From assembly GCA_965242615.1 (NCBI GenBank), contig CBDESR010000004.1, positions 744,001 to 808,000 on the forward strand: a stretch of DNA of 64,000 bases, read 5' to 3'. Below, in pieces: positions 17,636-25,900 of this stretch (the first letter of the stretch is position 1; each line of letters starts with the position of its first letter). The DNA is from CBDBCU01 sp965242615 (lineage in GTDB: Bacteria; Chloroflexota; Dehalococcoidia; Lucifugimonadales; UBA3495). Under the pieces are notes generated by a model, which saw nothing but the letters and a program-made list of their open reading frames with translations, searched no databases and was not told the origin of the DNA. The translations under genes were made by a program, and so were the position numbers.

Positions 17636-19042
17636 CTAGGCGAACTGGTACTCCTGCGTGGAGACAATCAGTTGCAGCATTTGGCCGACCTGGTTGGGAA
17701 AAGCGGCGGCCGCCGTGGCAAACTCCGCCTCCGCCCCCAAATGGCTCAGGAACAAATCGCGGGTTTCCGGCAGCAGTTGATAGCCGCCCAGACTTTCCAA
17801 GCAGCCGTCGAGCAGACCTTGCGCCGATACGGTAGCGGCGGCATCAACAAAGCGGCGGACGGTGGATTGGACGCCCGGAGCGGTGGTGCGGCCCATTTCC
17901 CCGGCGGCGTAGTTGACCCGCTCCACCAAAGTGCCGCTGTCAATCCACTCCTTCCCGGTATGCCAACCCTCCACCGTCGGCGGGTTCATCAAATCCTGCC
18001 CCATATAGCGAATTTCCAATGCCATATCGTACATCCGGGGTTTGGGCCGGGTGAAATCCCCCATAAACCGCAGCGTACTGCACACCAATTCCGCCGGGCT
18101 TTTCACCTTGGCAAAACGGGCATCCTTGAAAAAGTCCGCATTGAACAGAACGCTGAGGATAGCCCGAATTTCCCCGCCGGAACGGAAGTATTCGGCTTCG
18201 AGCAGCTGAATGGCCGCCGGATCCCGCGGCGGCGTATCCGCCCAAGCCGGCACCGGCGGCTCATCCGCCACAAAGAAGTCGTAAAGATGCCGGGCCACAA
18301 AACGGGCCGTCGCCGGCTGACGGGCGATGATGGCGATAATATCCTGCCCGTTGAAATTGCCGGTTTCGCCGAGGAAGGTTTTTTCCCCGTCATTATGGTC
18401 CAGACGGTTATAGAGGAACTGGTTGAAATAGCGGCCGTAGGGATAGCGCGGCATCCCGTTGGCGACCGTCCAGCCGGTAAAAGCCTGGGCGCAGGCTTGC
18501 ACATCGGACTCCGTATAGTTGGCCTGCCCGTCCATCCCCACGCCCATACTGAACAGCTCCAGCAATTCCCGGCCCCAGTTTTCGTTGACCGCGTCTTTGT
18601 GGGAAAGCTGGTTGTCCAGGTAATAGAGCATTGCCGGGTCGGTAGCCATGGCCAGCAGCAAATCCTCAAACCGGCCCAGGCCGTGGTTGCGGAACTTGTC
18701 CAGTTGGGACAGGATGTTGTGCGGCGCCATAATCTTGGAGTCTCCGACGCAGAAAATGCCGTGCCAGAACAGGCACAGCTTTTCCTGCAACTGGCGGGGG
18801 GAATTGACCATCCGGTAAGTCCAGCAGCCCTGGTTGGCGGCCAGATAGCCCATATCCCGCCAGCCCATATAGCGCTGCATCACATCCAGATCCAGGTCCG
18901 GCTGGGCTTCCGGATGCAGCAGTTCGGCGACGGTAGCGGCGTAGCCTTGGGCGGCGCGCCGTTCGAGTTCGGGGTAGGAGGCGCCGAAGCCGGCCCGGCG
19001 CATCAGGTGCGCCATCAGTTGAATGTCGTGTTGGTTGGACAT
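17636..19042 (-). CDS. DUF1800 family protein
   Basis: 468 residues matching the DUF1800 family along its length: HLMRRAGFGA at the N-terminus, FWHGIFCVG, NENWGRELLELFSMG, YTESDVQACAQAFTGW, FLGETGNFNGQDII and VKSPAELVCSTLRFMG are hallmark blocks. The biochemical function of the family is unknown. DUF1800 genes normally sit next to a DUF1501 gene, but none is present here; an SDR follows instead. No signal peptide is evident, whereas many relatives have one. AGGAGG lies about 10 nt before the ATG. Confidence 0.9.
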   Translation of the reverse strand: MSNQHDIQLMAHLMRRAGFGASYPELERRAAQGYAATVAELLHPEAQPDLDLDVMQRYMGWRDMGYLAANQGCWTYRMVNSPRQLQEKLCLFWHGIFCVGDSKIMAPHNILSQLDKFRNHGLGRFEDLLLAMATDPAMLYYLDNQLSHKDAVNENWGRELLELFSMGVGMDGQANYTESDVQACAQAFTGWTVANGMPRYPYGRYFNQFLYNRLDHNDGEKTFLGETGNFNGQDIIAIIARQPATARFVARHLYDFFVADEPPVPAWADTPPRDPAAIQLLEAEYFRSGGEIRAILSVLFNADFFKDARFAKVKSPAELVCSTLRFMGDFTRPKPRMYDMALEIRYMGQDLMNPPTVEGWHTGKEWIDSGTLVERVNYAAGEMGRTTAPGVQSTVRRFVDAAATVSAQGLLDGCLESLGGYQLLPETRDLFLSHLGAEAEFATAAAAFPNQVGQMLQLIVSTQEYQFA

Positions 19043-19560
19043 TGGGGTGAACCCTCCTCGGGGCAGTTTTGTGGCTATTTTACACTATTTGGCGGGGAAA
19101 GGGTAGGGGCGGGCGGAGTCAATTCCCGGAGGGCAGGATAACCGACCCCCACCCGACGCAAGGGGCCAACTGTCAGCCGTCCCCTTTGCTTTCGGAATCC
19201 TTGGCCTTGCTTCAAGACGCCGGCACCGGTTCAGTCCAGCACGGCCTCGACAATAACTTAACCCGCCCCGGCTCTATACTTGACAGCATCAGCCCAATAC
19301 CGGTAAAGTCCCGCCATCCCGTCGAACCGGCCGCACCTCGGACAATGTGGCCCGGCATGGGCTTGAAAAGCGGCCCGCAAAACCTGCAACTCTCCGCCGA
19401 ACCAGTGATGCCCCACTTCCGCGATGCCTAGCCCGCCCCCGGCAAACCGGGCAATTCGCCAATTCTGTCCAATTTGCTTGGGCTAAACCGGACGGTAACT
19501 GCCTTAAAGTTATTGACAAGGCCGCCGGTAATGCCCTCAAATCTCTACAGGAGGCGAAAA
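19043..19560. other. Intergenic stretch without a convincing gene
   Basis: 518 bp between the DUF1800 gene and a small ORF. No frame has a good start, ribosome-binding site and length together. On the minus strand a frame open from 19482 to the stop at 19258 encodes a CPRCGRF zinc-knuckle-like motif, but its only start candidate is a GTG at 19416. It may be a decayed small protein; it also echoes the CPVCGRF motif of the nearby inverted repeats. TTGACA at about 19512 could be a -35 for the ORF at 19561, without a clear -10. Confidence 0.4.
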
Positions 19561-19722
19561 ATGACCAGTAACCACGACGCGACCAATCGCTCCATCCAAC
19601 TCAACCCCAACAATGACGCCTACTGGACGGCTCGCGGGTTCCCCGGCCGCCCGGCGGATTGGCAAAAGCGGGTTTCCCAGAAAAATCAGCCCCCCAACTC
19701 GGGAAAGTCGGAAAGGAAGTAG
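19561..19722 (+). CDS. Small hypothetical protein (53 aa)
   Basis: ATG 19561 is preceded by GGAGGCGAAAA, a strong Shine-Dalgarno sequence at good spacing, which is the main reason to call it. The product is hydrophilic and has no membrane segment. It contains NPNNDAYWTARGF followed by GRPADWQKR and ends in a Lys/Ser-rich tail. I do not recognise a family with confidence. Ten bases after its stop lies a 25-nt near-copy (two mismatches) of the outer end of the inverted repeats that flank tgt. Confidence 0.55.
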   Translation: MTSNHDATNRSIQLNPNNDAYWTARGFPGRPADWQKRVSQKNQPPNSGKSERK

Positions 19723-19731
19723 CCAACCCTC

Positions 19732-19756
19732 GGTACTGTTGTATGTGCTGGGTAGT
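19732..19756 (+). repeat. Third partial copy of the tgt-flanking repeat end
   Basis: GGTACTGTTGTATGTGCTGG begins a 25-nt stretch that matches the outer end of the right inverted-repeat arm (21364 onward) with two mismatches and in the same orientation. Similarity stops after GGGTAGT. Confidence 0.55.
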
Positions 19757-19828
19757 TCGCTGCCGTATTTCCAAACACTTCACGCAGTTACTGCCGGAAA
19801 CACTCTGCACAAACCAGCTTTATATCTA

Positions 19829-20124
19829 CGTTCATCGGACGGAGATACCGCTCAATTGCGTGTCGTAACTGCCCGCACCCCGGTCGCTTAAACGGTGGGC
19901 TGGTTGCCTTTGTCCTACCACTCCACCCGGTTAGCGGGCGTAGGAACTTCCTTCACACGGGTATATTGCCAATTGACCATCAGCCAATTGTTGTTGTCGT
20001 ACTCGTAGCACGGAGGACATTTCCTGTGTCGCTCCAGTTCCGACCCCGGTACAAAAACCGACCGCACACTGGACAGCTCCCCATATCACTACCTCCGTAC
20101 TACCCAGCAAATGCAACAGTACCC
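19829..20124 (-). repeat. Inverted repeat flanking tgt, left arm
   Basis: The reverse complement of this 296-bp stretch aligns with 21363-21662 end to end. By my alignment there are nine substitutions plus a 3-nt and a 1-nt gap. The arms enclose only tgt and its promoter. This arm holds the degraded copy of the small zinc-knuckle gene. Confidence 0.9.
19888..20084 (-). pseudogene. Frameshifted copy of the small zinc-knuckle gene
   Basis: It has the same GGAGGTAGTGAT leader and ATG (20084) as the intact copy at 21403. The frame begins MGSCPVCGRF, a clean CPxCG zinc knuckle. One T is missing from the six-T run that follows, so it goes out of frame and ends after about 35 codons. The CPVCG spacing is more canonical than CPVMCG in the other copy, so this arm keeps the older N-terminus and the other arm keeps the open frame. 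Confidence 0.7.
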
Positions 20125-20140
20125 CGCCCCGGGTTTCTGG

Positions 20141-20146
20141 TATAGT
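20141..20146 (+). promoter_or_regulatory. Extended -10 of the leaderless tgt promoter
   Basis: TGGTATAGT with 7 nt before ATG 20154. It sits just outside the left inverted-repeat arm. Confidence 0.7.
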
Positions 20147-20153
20147 AGCGCCT

Positions 20154-21353
20154 ATGCCGCAACTGCCTTTTACTTACACTTTGCAGGGCCGGGACGGGAT
20201 GGGGCGGGCCGGGGAACTGGTTACGCCGCACGGGGCCGTGCTGACGCCGGCGTTTATGCCGGTGGCAACGCAGGCGACGGTTAAGACGCTGACGCCGGAG
20301 GAAGTGGCCGGGACGGGGGCGCAAATGCTCCTGGGCAACGCTTATCATCTGTATCTGCGGCCCGGGGTGGCAGCGGTGCGGCGGCTGGGGGGGCTGCATC
20401 GCTTTATGGGCTGGCAACGGCCGATTCTGACCGACAGCGGGGGGTTTCAAGCCTTCAGTATGGGGGCACTGCGGCGGGTGGATGATGATTGGATCCGCTT
20501 TCGTTCCCATATTGACGGCAGCCAGCATCGCTTTACGCCGGAACTGGCTATCGCCAATCAGCAGGGACTGGGCGCGGATATTATTATGTGCCTGGATCAG
20601 TGCATTGCCTTTGGCGCCGAGCGGGCGGAAGTGCGGCGGGCGATGGAGCGCACCCACCGCTGGGCGCAGGTTTGCTATGCCGCGCACTATGTCCGCCCGG
20701 CGGCGGAGTATGCGGATACGGCCGCCGGGCAAGCCCTGTTCGGCATTGTGCAAGGGGGGACTTTTCCCGACTTGCGGCGGGAATCGGCGGAGTTTATTAC
20801 CGGGCTGCCTTTTGCCGGTTATGCGATTGGCGGGCTGGCGGTGGGGGAGTCCAAGGAGCAGATGTATGCCATCACCGGGCAGGTAACGGAGTGGCTGCCG
20901 GGGGATAAGCCGCGCTATTTGATGGGAGTGGGTTCGCCGGAGGATTTGGTGGAAGGCGTGGCGGCCGGGGTGGATTTGTTTGACTGCGTGCTGCCGACGC
21001 GGGTGGCGCGCAACGGGGCGTTGTTCACGGCGGCCGGGCGGGTGAATATCGCCAACCGCCGCTTTGCCGAATGGGATGCGCCGCTGGAGGCGGATTGCGG
21101 GTGTTACAGCTGCCGCAATTTTACGGCGGCCTATTTGCGGCATTTGTTCCGGGCCCGGGAGATTTTGGGGCTGCGGTTAGCCAGCGTGCATAATTTGTGG
21201 TTCATCCAGCGGCTGATGTCGGGGCTGCGGGCGGCGATTCTGGAGGGACGGTTGGCGGAGTTTCGGCGGGAGTTTCAGGCGGCGTATCGGCCGACGGATG
21301 CGGTTACGCGGCAGGAGCAAAAGGAGCGGTGGCTGGCGGCGCGGGGTGGGTAG
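20154..21353 (+). CDS. tgt: tRNA-guanine transglycosylase
   Basis: 399 residues. The enzyme exchanges guanine 34 for preQ1 in tRNAs with GUN anticodons, the committed step of queuosine incorporation. The active-site aspartates are in LTDSGGFQ and GVDLFDCVLPTR. The substrate-binding FGIVQGG and GYAIGGLAVGE blocks are intact. The structural zinc site is DCGCYSC plus the later histidine in LRHLF. Length is slightly above the usual ~370-380. No other queuosine gene is nearby. The gene is bracketed by a pair of ~300-bp inverted repeats. Confidence 0.97.
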   Translation: MPQLPFTYTLQGRDGMGRAGELVTPHGAVLTPAFMPVATQATVKTLTPEEVAGTGAQMLLGNAYHLYLRPGVAAVRRLGGLHRFMGWQRPILTDSGGFQAFSMGALRRVDDDWIRFRSHIDGSQHRFTPELAIANQQGLGADIIMCLDQCIAFGAERAEVRRAMERTHRWAQVCYAAHYVRPAAEYADTAAGQALFGIVQGGTFPDLRRESAEFITGLPFAGYAIGGLAVGESKEQMYAITGQVTEWLPGDKPRYLMGVGSPEDLVEGVAAGVDLFDCVLPTRVARNGALFTAAGRVNIANRRFAEWDAPLEADCGCYSCRNFTAAYLRHLFRAREILGLRLASVHNLWFIQRLMSGLRAAILEGRLAEFRREFQAAYRPTDAVTRQEQKERWLAARGG

Positions 21354-21362
21354 GGGTTTGGA

Positions 21363-21662
21363 GGGTACTGTTGCATTTGCTGGGTAGTACGGAGGTAGTG
21401 ATATGGGGAGCTGTCCAGTAATGTGCGGTCGGTTTTTTGTACCGGGGTCGGAACTGGAGCGACACGGGAAATGTCCTCCGTGCTACGAGTACGACAACAA
21501 CAATTGGCTGATGGTCAATTGGCAATATACCCGCGTGAAGGAAATTCCTACGCCCCCTAACCGGGGGGAGTGGTATGACAAAGGCAACCAGCCCACCGTT
21601 TAAGCGCCCGGGGTGCGGGCAGTTACGACCCGCAATTGAGCGGTATCACCGTCCGATGAACG
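21363..21662 (+). repeat. Inverted repeat flanking tgt, right arm
   Basis: 300 bp, the inverse of 19829-20124 at about 97% identity outside two small gaps. The repeat begins 9 bp after the tgt stop codon. It carries the intact small zinc-knuckle gene. Confidence 0.9.
21403..21603 (+). CDS. Small zinc-knuckle protein (66 aa), intact copy
   Basis: ATG 21403 has GGAGGT 7-8 nt upstream. The protein begins MGSCPVMCGRFF and continues to KCPPCYEYDNNNW, giving two Cys pairs that could bind one zinc ion. The second half is polar, with WQYTRVKEIPTPPNRGEWYD. There is no membrane segment or known catalytic motif. It lies entirely within the right inverted-repeat arm; the left arm has a frameshifted copy. 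A DNA- or RNA-binding or adaptor role would be guesswork. A cargo gene of a small repeat element is one possibility. Confidence 0.65.
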   Translation: MGSCPVMCGRFFVPGSELERHGKCPPCYEYDNNNWLMVNWQYTRVKEIPTPPNRGEWYDKGNQPTV

Positions 21663-21710
21663 GTGATATGAGGTTAGACCTCTCTATAGCCTAAAAGGTT
21701 ATCCTAAAAG

Positions 21711-21740
21711 TGAACCGGTGTCAACTGCGACACCGGTTCA
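21711..21740. terminator. Hairpin between the small gene and the Mrr-like gene
   Basis: TGAACCGGTGTC, six-base loop, GACACCGGTTCA: a perfect 12-bp stem between convergent genes. There is no long T run, so it may be a rho-independent-like or RNA-stabilising hairpin serving both strands. Confidence 0.6.
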
Positions 21741-21764
21741 TTCAAGGAAACCGCCCCATCCCCC

Positions 21765-22661
21765 TTACACTTCCGCAAAATAGTTGGCGTCCAACTTCTT
21801 GACTTCGTAGGTGAATTCCGTAACCACCCCGACGCCGTGCCGGATCATCAAGGCCGCCAACTCCTGTCCGTCAATCAAGCGGATGGATTGGATGCCTTGA
21901 GCAACTTTTTGCGCGGCCTGACGGGCGGAGCCCGAAAAGGTAGAGGTGGTGATTAGCACACCTTTGGAAGCTCCATGAGTGAGCAACGCCCCGGCAAACT
22001 GGTTAACCACCGGGCTACCGACTTGAGCGTCATCCCACTTCTTGGCTTGAATATAGATCTTTTCCAGCCCAAGGGTGTCCTCGTCGATGACACCGTCAAT
22101 CCCGCCATCGCCGCTGCGACCTACCGCCTGCCCGTCGCCATAGCCCATCGTTTCCAACAGGTTCACCACCAGACGCTCGAAAGCGTCCGGCTCAAGGCTC
22201 TTTAAGCTGTCCAAGATTTCCCGGGACAGGGTGGACTGGATCTGCTGATGGACAAAGTCCATTTGCTCTACGGGAGCTACATTGTCAGAAGGGGAACTCT
22301 CGGGTTCCACAATGGCAACGTTCTCCTCAGGGCTGATCCAGTCCTCCAAGTCGGCGTACTTTATCGCGGACTGGCTGGGGTGCTTGGCAAGGAAATCGCG
22401 GCCGCGTTGGGTAATCCGGTACAGTCCCCTGCCGGGGTTATCGACCATCCCGGCCGATTTCAGGACGTTCAAGGCCCAGCTGGCTCGACTTTGCACTGTG
22501 GTTATCTTGCCAGAGGGGATCATTTTTTGCAGGTCGGCCGGGGTCAACTCGAGTTTGGGAGTCAACCCGACAATGATGGTTCTGCGCGCCACCGTCTCGT
22601 TGGATTCGGCACAGATTTCCAAGACCGGCCGATAAAACTCGTTCACTCCGGGCACTGCCAT
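21765..22661 (-). CDS. Mrr-like restriction endonuclease
   Basis: 298 residues from ATG 22661, chosen because GGAGGGAGAGT precedes it; a longer frame to 22736 lacks such a site. The N-terminal ~100 residues are an Mrr_N-type winged helix (VNEFYRPVLEI... and ITQRGRDFLAKHPS). The C-terminal half is the Mrr catalytic domain: LEPDAFERLVVNLLETMGYG, then GDGGIDGVI and YIQAKKW, the D...QxK form of the PD-(D/E)xK nuclease core, then HGASKGVLITTSTFS. Type IV Mrr enzymes cut modified DNA. No methyltransferase is adjacent, in keeping with a stand-alone modification-dependent enzyme. It is divergent from the Fe-S oxidoreductase gene. Confidence 0.9.
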   Translation of the reverse strand: MAVPGVNEFYRPVLEICAESNETVARRTIIVGLTPKLELTPADLQKMIPSGKITTVQSRASWALNVLKSAGMVDNPGRGLYRITQRGRDFLAKHPSQSAIKYADLEDWISPEENVAIVEPESSPSDNVAPVEQMDFVHQQIQSTLSREILDSLKSLEPDAFERLVVNLLETMGYGDGQAVGRSGDGGIDGVIDEDTLGLEKIYIQAKKWDDAQVGSPVVNQFAGALLTHGASKGVLITTSTFSGSARQAAQKVAQGIQSIRLIDGQELAALMIRHGVGVVTEFTYEVKKLDANYFAEV

Positions 22662-22768
22662 ACTCTCCCTCCGCTTAATGTTGCTACGGCTATCCCAGCC
22701 GCGAATATATGATAAACTATCTCCCGCCATTGTCAAACTACTAACTTAATCGGAGCGTTACTGACCCT

Positions 22769-24832
22769 ATGGTTCCTCCCGGCGATATTTTCGGCGTTAT
22801 TCCGGTATGGGTCGGTGTTTATCTGGCCTTGCTGCTGACCCAAGCTTTGGCCGGCTGGCTGGCTTACCGGCGGGTCATTCACCTGATACGGCAGGGTCGC
22901 AGCGTGGCCCGCTTCGACCGCCCTGGGGAACGGCTGCGGGGCGCGGTGAGTATCGTCTTGGGGCAGCGCAAGGTGTTGCAGCGGGTGGGCAGCCAGGACG
23001 CCCGCAGTCGGTCGCTGGATCTGGCGGGGCTGGGCCATGCCTTCGTCTTTTGGGGGTTTCTGTCTTTTTCCCTGAGCTACCTTATCTTTATTTTTGGCGC
23101 GGCGATTTGGCCGCCGCTGCCGGCGGCGATCCTTACCGAAACCGGAGTGATGGTCTATAGCGTCTATCTGGACTTGTACGCCGTACTGATACTGGCGGTA
23201 CTGGCTTGGATGTTCGTCCGCCGTTGGGCGGCCCGTCCCTACCGGCTCAGTTTTGACCTGACCCGCAACATTGACGCCGTTATCGTTGTCGGCTTAACCG
23301 CCGCCCTGATGACGGCAACCCTGCTGGTTCACGCTTTTTATGTAGCTGCCGGCGGCCACGGCCCGGAGGCCGCCGTACCGGTGGGCGGCAGCATTGGCAA
23401 CGCCTTTACCGCGCTGGGCTTGTCCGCCGGGGCGGCGGGCTTGCTGCACGCTATCTTTTGGTGGCTGCACTTGGGCATCATCCTGGGCTTTGGCATTTAT
23501 GTGCCGACTTCCAAGCATATCCACATGATTGGCGCGCCGCTGAACGCCTACTTCCGCTCCTTGGAACCCCGGGGGACTATGGCGGCGATCGACCTGGAAA
23601 ATGCGGAACGGTTCGGCGCCGGCCGGGTGCAGGATTTCACTTGGAAACAGCTGTTGGACGGCTACGCCTGCGCGGTCTGCGGCCGCTGTACCGACGCCTG
23701 CCCAGCCAACACCACCGGCAAAATCCTGTCGCCGATGCACATTGTCGAGAACCTTAAAGAGCATATGCTGACCATCGGACATCAGGGGCCGCGCAACCCG
23801 GAGCATACTGAGCCGACGCCGATCATTGACCATGCCATCCCGGAGCAAGCCATCTGGGACTGCGTTTCCTGCGGCGCGTGTATGGAGGAGTGCCCGGTAG
23901 TGGTGGAGCATATCCCGACCATTATGGATTTGCGCCGCAATTTGGTGCTGGAGGAATCGCGCATCCCGGAAACCGGGATGAATGCCCTGTTGAGTATGGA
24001 GCAGCGCGGCCATCCCTGGCGCGGCACCCAATTTTCCCGCACCGATTGGGCGGAAGGTCTTGATGTGCCGACTCTGGCGGAAAAGCCCGACGCCGAAATT
24101 CTCTTTTGGGTGGGCTGCACTGCCGCTTTGGAACAGCGCAGTCAAGGCTCGGCCCGCTCGATGGTCAAAGCGCTGAAAGCCGCCGGCGTGGACTTTGCCA
24201 TCTTGGGGAATGAGGAAACCTGCACTGGCGACCCGGCCCGGCGGATGGGCAACGAGTATCTGTTTCAGATGCTGGCCGCCCAGAACATCGAAACGCTGAA
24301 CGGCTACGGCGTCAAGAAAATCGTTACCATCTGCCCCCACTGTTTCAACACGATGCGGAACGAATATCCCCAGTTCGGCGGGGACTACGAAGTGCTGCAC
24401 TACAGCCAGTTTATCGATCAGTTGTTGCAACAGGGGCGCATCAAGCCCATTAAACTGGTTAATGTCAACCTGGCTTATCACGACTCCTGTTTCCTCGGCC
24501 GGCACAACGGCATTTACGACCAGCCGCGCAACATTGCCCGGGCCATCCCCGGCTTGAAACTGGTGGAAATGACGCCGCGCTGCCGGGAACGGGGCTTCTG
24601 CTGCGGGGCCGGCGGCGGCCATATGTGGATTGAGGAAAGCCAGGGGGAGCGCATTAACCACGTCCGCACTGACCATTTTCTGGCAACTGATGCCGACACC
24701 GTCGGCGTGTCCTGCCCCTTCTGTCTCCAAATGATGACCGAGGGCCTCCAAGCCAAAGGGCAAGCGGACCAAAAGCAGGCTAAAGATGTGCTGGAACTGC
24801 TGGCGGAAAGTTTGGGGGATAAGGGGGGATGA
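22769..24832 (+). CDS. Membrane Fe-S oxidoreductase: cytochrome b (NarI-like) fused to 2[4Fe-4S] and two CCG domains
   Basis: 687 residues. Residues 1-270 contain about six membrane helices with histidines that could ligate heme (NarI/DUF3483-like). Around residues 300-390 are two [4Fe-4S] motifs, CAVCGRCTDACP and CVSCGACMEECP. The rest holds two cysteine-rich CCG domains of the HdrB/HdrD/GlpC type (CPHCFNTMRNEYP and CCGAGGGHMW...CPFC). This architecture matches the membrane ETF:(methyl)menaquinone oxidoreductase group, which passes electrons from electron-transfer flavoprotein during acyl-CoA oxidation to quinone. No etfAB is adjacent, so the partner is inferred. Its stop overlaps a possible start for the next gene. 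Confidence 0.88.
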   Translation: MVPPGDIFGVIPVWVGVYLALLLTQALAGWLAYRRVIHLIRQGRSVARFDRPGERLRGAVSIVLGQRKVLQRVGSQDARSRSLDLAGLGHAFVFWGFLSFSLSYLIFIFGAAIWPPLPAAILTETGVMVYSVYLDLYAVLILAVLAWMFVRRWAARPYRLSFDLTRNIDAVIVVGLTAALMTATLLVHAFYVAAGGHGPEAAVPVGGSIGNAFTALGLSAGAAGLLHAIFWWLHLGIILGFGIYVPTSKHIHMIGAPLNAYFRSLEPRGTMAAIDLENAERFGAGRVQDFTWKQLLDGYACAVCGRCTDACPANTTGKILSPMHIVENLKEHMLTIGHQGPRNPEHTEPTPIIDHAIPEQAIWDCVSCGACMEECPVVVEHIPTIMDLRRNLVLEESRIPETGMNALLSMEQRGHPWRGTQFSRTDWAEGLDVPTLAEKPDAEILFWVGCTAALEQRSQGSARSMVKALKAAGVDFAILGNEETCTGDPARRMGNEYLFQMLAAQNIETLNGYGVKKIVTICPHCFNTMRNEYPQFGGDYEVLHYSQFIDQLLQQGRIKPIKLVNVNLAYHDSCFLGRHNGIYDQPRNIARAIPGLKLVEMTPRCRERGFCCGAGGGHMWIEESQGERINHVRTDHFLATDADTVGVSCPFCLQMMTEGLQAKGQADQKQAKDVLELLAESLGDKGG

Positions 24833-24843
24833 CCACGCCGCCC

Positions 24844-24872
24844 TTGACATACCCATTCCGCAACGGCACAAT
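24844..24872 (+). promoter_or_regulatory. Promoter of the PIN toxin cassette
   Basis: TTGACA at 24844-24849, a 17-nt spacer and CACAAT at 24867-24872. It lies after the end of the oxidoreductase gene and argues that the following gene starts at ATG 24928. Confidence 0.55.
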
Positions 24873-24927
24873 ACCAATACCGACCCACATATATTCCGGC
24901 CAGCCCGGCTCAGGAGCCGCTCGAACT

Positions 24928-25470
24928 ATGTTGAAAAACCAGCCCAAATCCACCGTTGCTCCCGCTCCTGTCGCTATCGAAATCCCGCCGGTCAACTGGG
25001 AGCGGATGTGCAACTATCTGCGTGTTGCCACCGGCGTCATCCCCGACGCTTTAGAGGAGCTGACTCACCTGGTCAACTATATGCCCCGGTCTCGCTACGC
25101 TTGGTACGAAGCCTTGGCCAAGGTGGACGACCCGGACGAATCCCCCGGCCGCCGCGCCGCCTGCTTTCACCTCCTCATCGAGGAAAGCTCCGGCGACGCC
25201 TTGGCCGGCGACCCGGTAGCTTGGCAATCCCCCTTTGCCCCCGGCAGCAAATACGAAACCCAAGGGTGGATGCGACCGACTCCCCCGGAACAAATCGCTG
25301 ACATAGTTCAGCGCATCCGCAAGGAGTTCCCGGGAGTAGTCGCCGCCGAAAAGGCGGGGCGCTATGAGTTGACTCAAGCGCATATCGATAGCCTCGGCAT
25401 CACCGAGGAGGACATCGCTGAAGCCATCCGGGAAGCTCGGAGAGAGGAACAATGCCTCCCCTCCGAGTAG
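24928..25470 (+). CDS. Probable antitoxin-like partner of a PIN-domain protein
   Basis: 180 residues from ATG 24928; an upstream ATG at 24829 overlapping the previous stop would give 213. I favour 24928 because a -35/-10 pair lies between the two and GGAG precedes it. The C-terminal half is charged and helical (ITEEDIAEAIREARREE). The N-terminal half (WERMCNYLRVATGVIPDALEEL, then RRAACFHLLIEESS) is not a family I recognise. It overlaps the PIN gene by 19 bp, the usual arrangement of toxin-antitoxin pairs, but it is larger than typical antitoxins. The role is inferred from position. Confidence 0.6.
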   Translation: MLKNQPKSTVAPAPVAIEIPPVNWERMCNYLRVATGVIPDALEELTHLVNYMPRSRYAWYEALAKVDDPDESPGRRAACFHLLIEESSGDALAGDPVAWQSPFAPGSKYETQGWMRPTPPEQIADIVQRIRKEFPGVVAAEKAGRYELTQAHIDSLGITEEDIAEAIREARREEQCLPSE

Positions 25471-25877
25471 TTCTGGACACCAACGTACTTATTGCCAAAC
25501 TGCTCTTTGACCCGCGCAGTGCTTGGCTCGTTCAGGCTTGGCAGAACCAAACCCTGATACCTCTTGCTACTGAGGAAACTTTGGGTGAACTCGACCGGGT
25601 TCTCACCCGGGCCAAGTTTGGACTGCCCCAAGACCGAGTTGATGAGCGCTTGGCCGAATACCGCCCCTGGTGTCAAATCTACCCGGCGGACGCCGCTGTC
25701 ACGGTTCCCGAATGCCGCGACCCGGCCGACCGCAAGTTTCTGCAACTGGCTCTCCAATCCCAAGCTGACGCCCTGGTCACTGCTGACTATGACCTGCTTA
25801 CCCTGCAACCCGACTTTCCCATACCCATCATTACCTTGGAGCAGTTACAATCCCGGCTATCCGCCATCCCAAACTGA
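25452..25877 (+). CDS. PIN-domain toxin-like RNase (COG1569-type)
   Basis: 141 residues. PIN-domain acidic residues are in place: VLDTNVLIAK at the N-terminus, LGELDRVL, ECRDPADRKFLQLA, and DALVTADYDLL near the C-terminus. Such proteins are Mg-dependent RNases, usually the toxin of a toxin-antitoxin pair. Translation is probably coupled to the overlapping upstream gene. The family (putative toxin of a PIN-based system) is recognised from the DPADRKFLQLAL and ADALVTADYDLL blocks. Confidence 0.82.
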   Translation: MPPLRVVLDTNVLIAKLLFDPRSAWLVQAWQNQTLIPLATEETLGELDRVLTRAKFGLPQDRVDERLAEYRPWCQIYPADAAVTVPECRDPADRKFLQLALQSQADALVTADYDLLTLQPDFPIPIITLEQLQSRLSAIPN

Positions 25878-25900
25878 ACCCTCTAACTGGAAAGAACAAT

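Noticed and set aside
19258..19482. Minus-strand frame with a CPRCGRF zinc-knuckle motif
   Set aside because: No ATG, only a weak GTG at 19416 without a clear ribosome-binding site; kept as a note on the intergenic region and not called as a gene.
23294..24877. Long minus-strand open frame opposite the Fe-S oxidoreductase gene
   Set aside because: Shadow of a gene with clear heme, [4Fe-4S] and CCG motifs; no ribosome-binding site or recognisable motif of its own.
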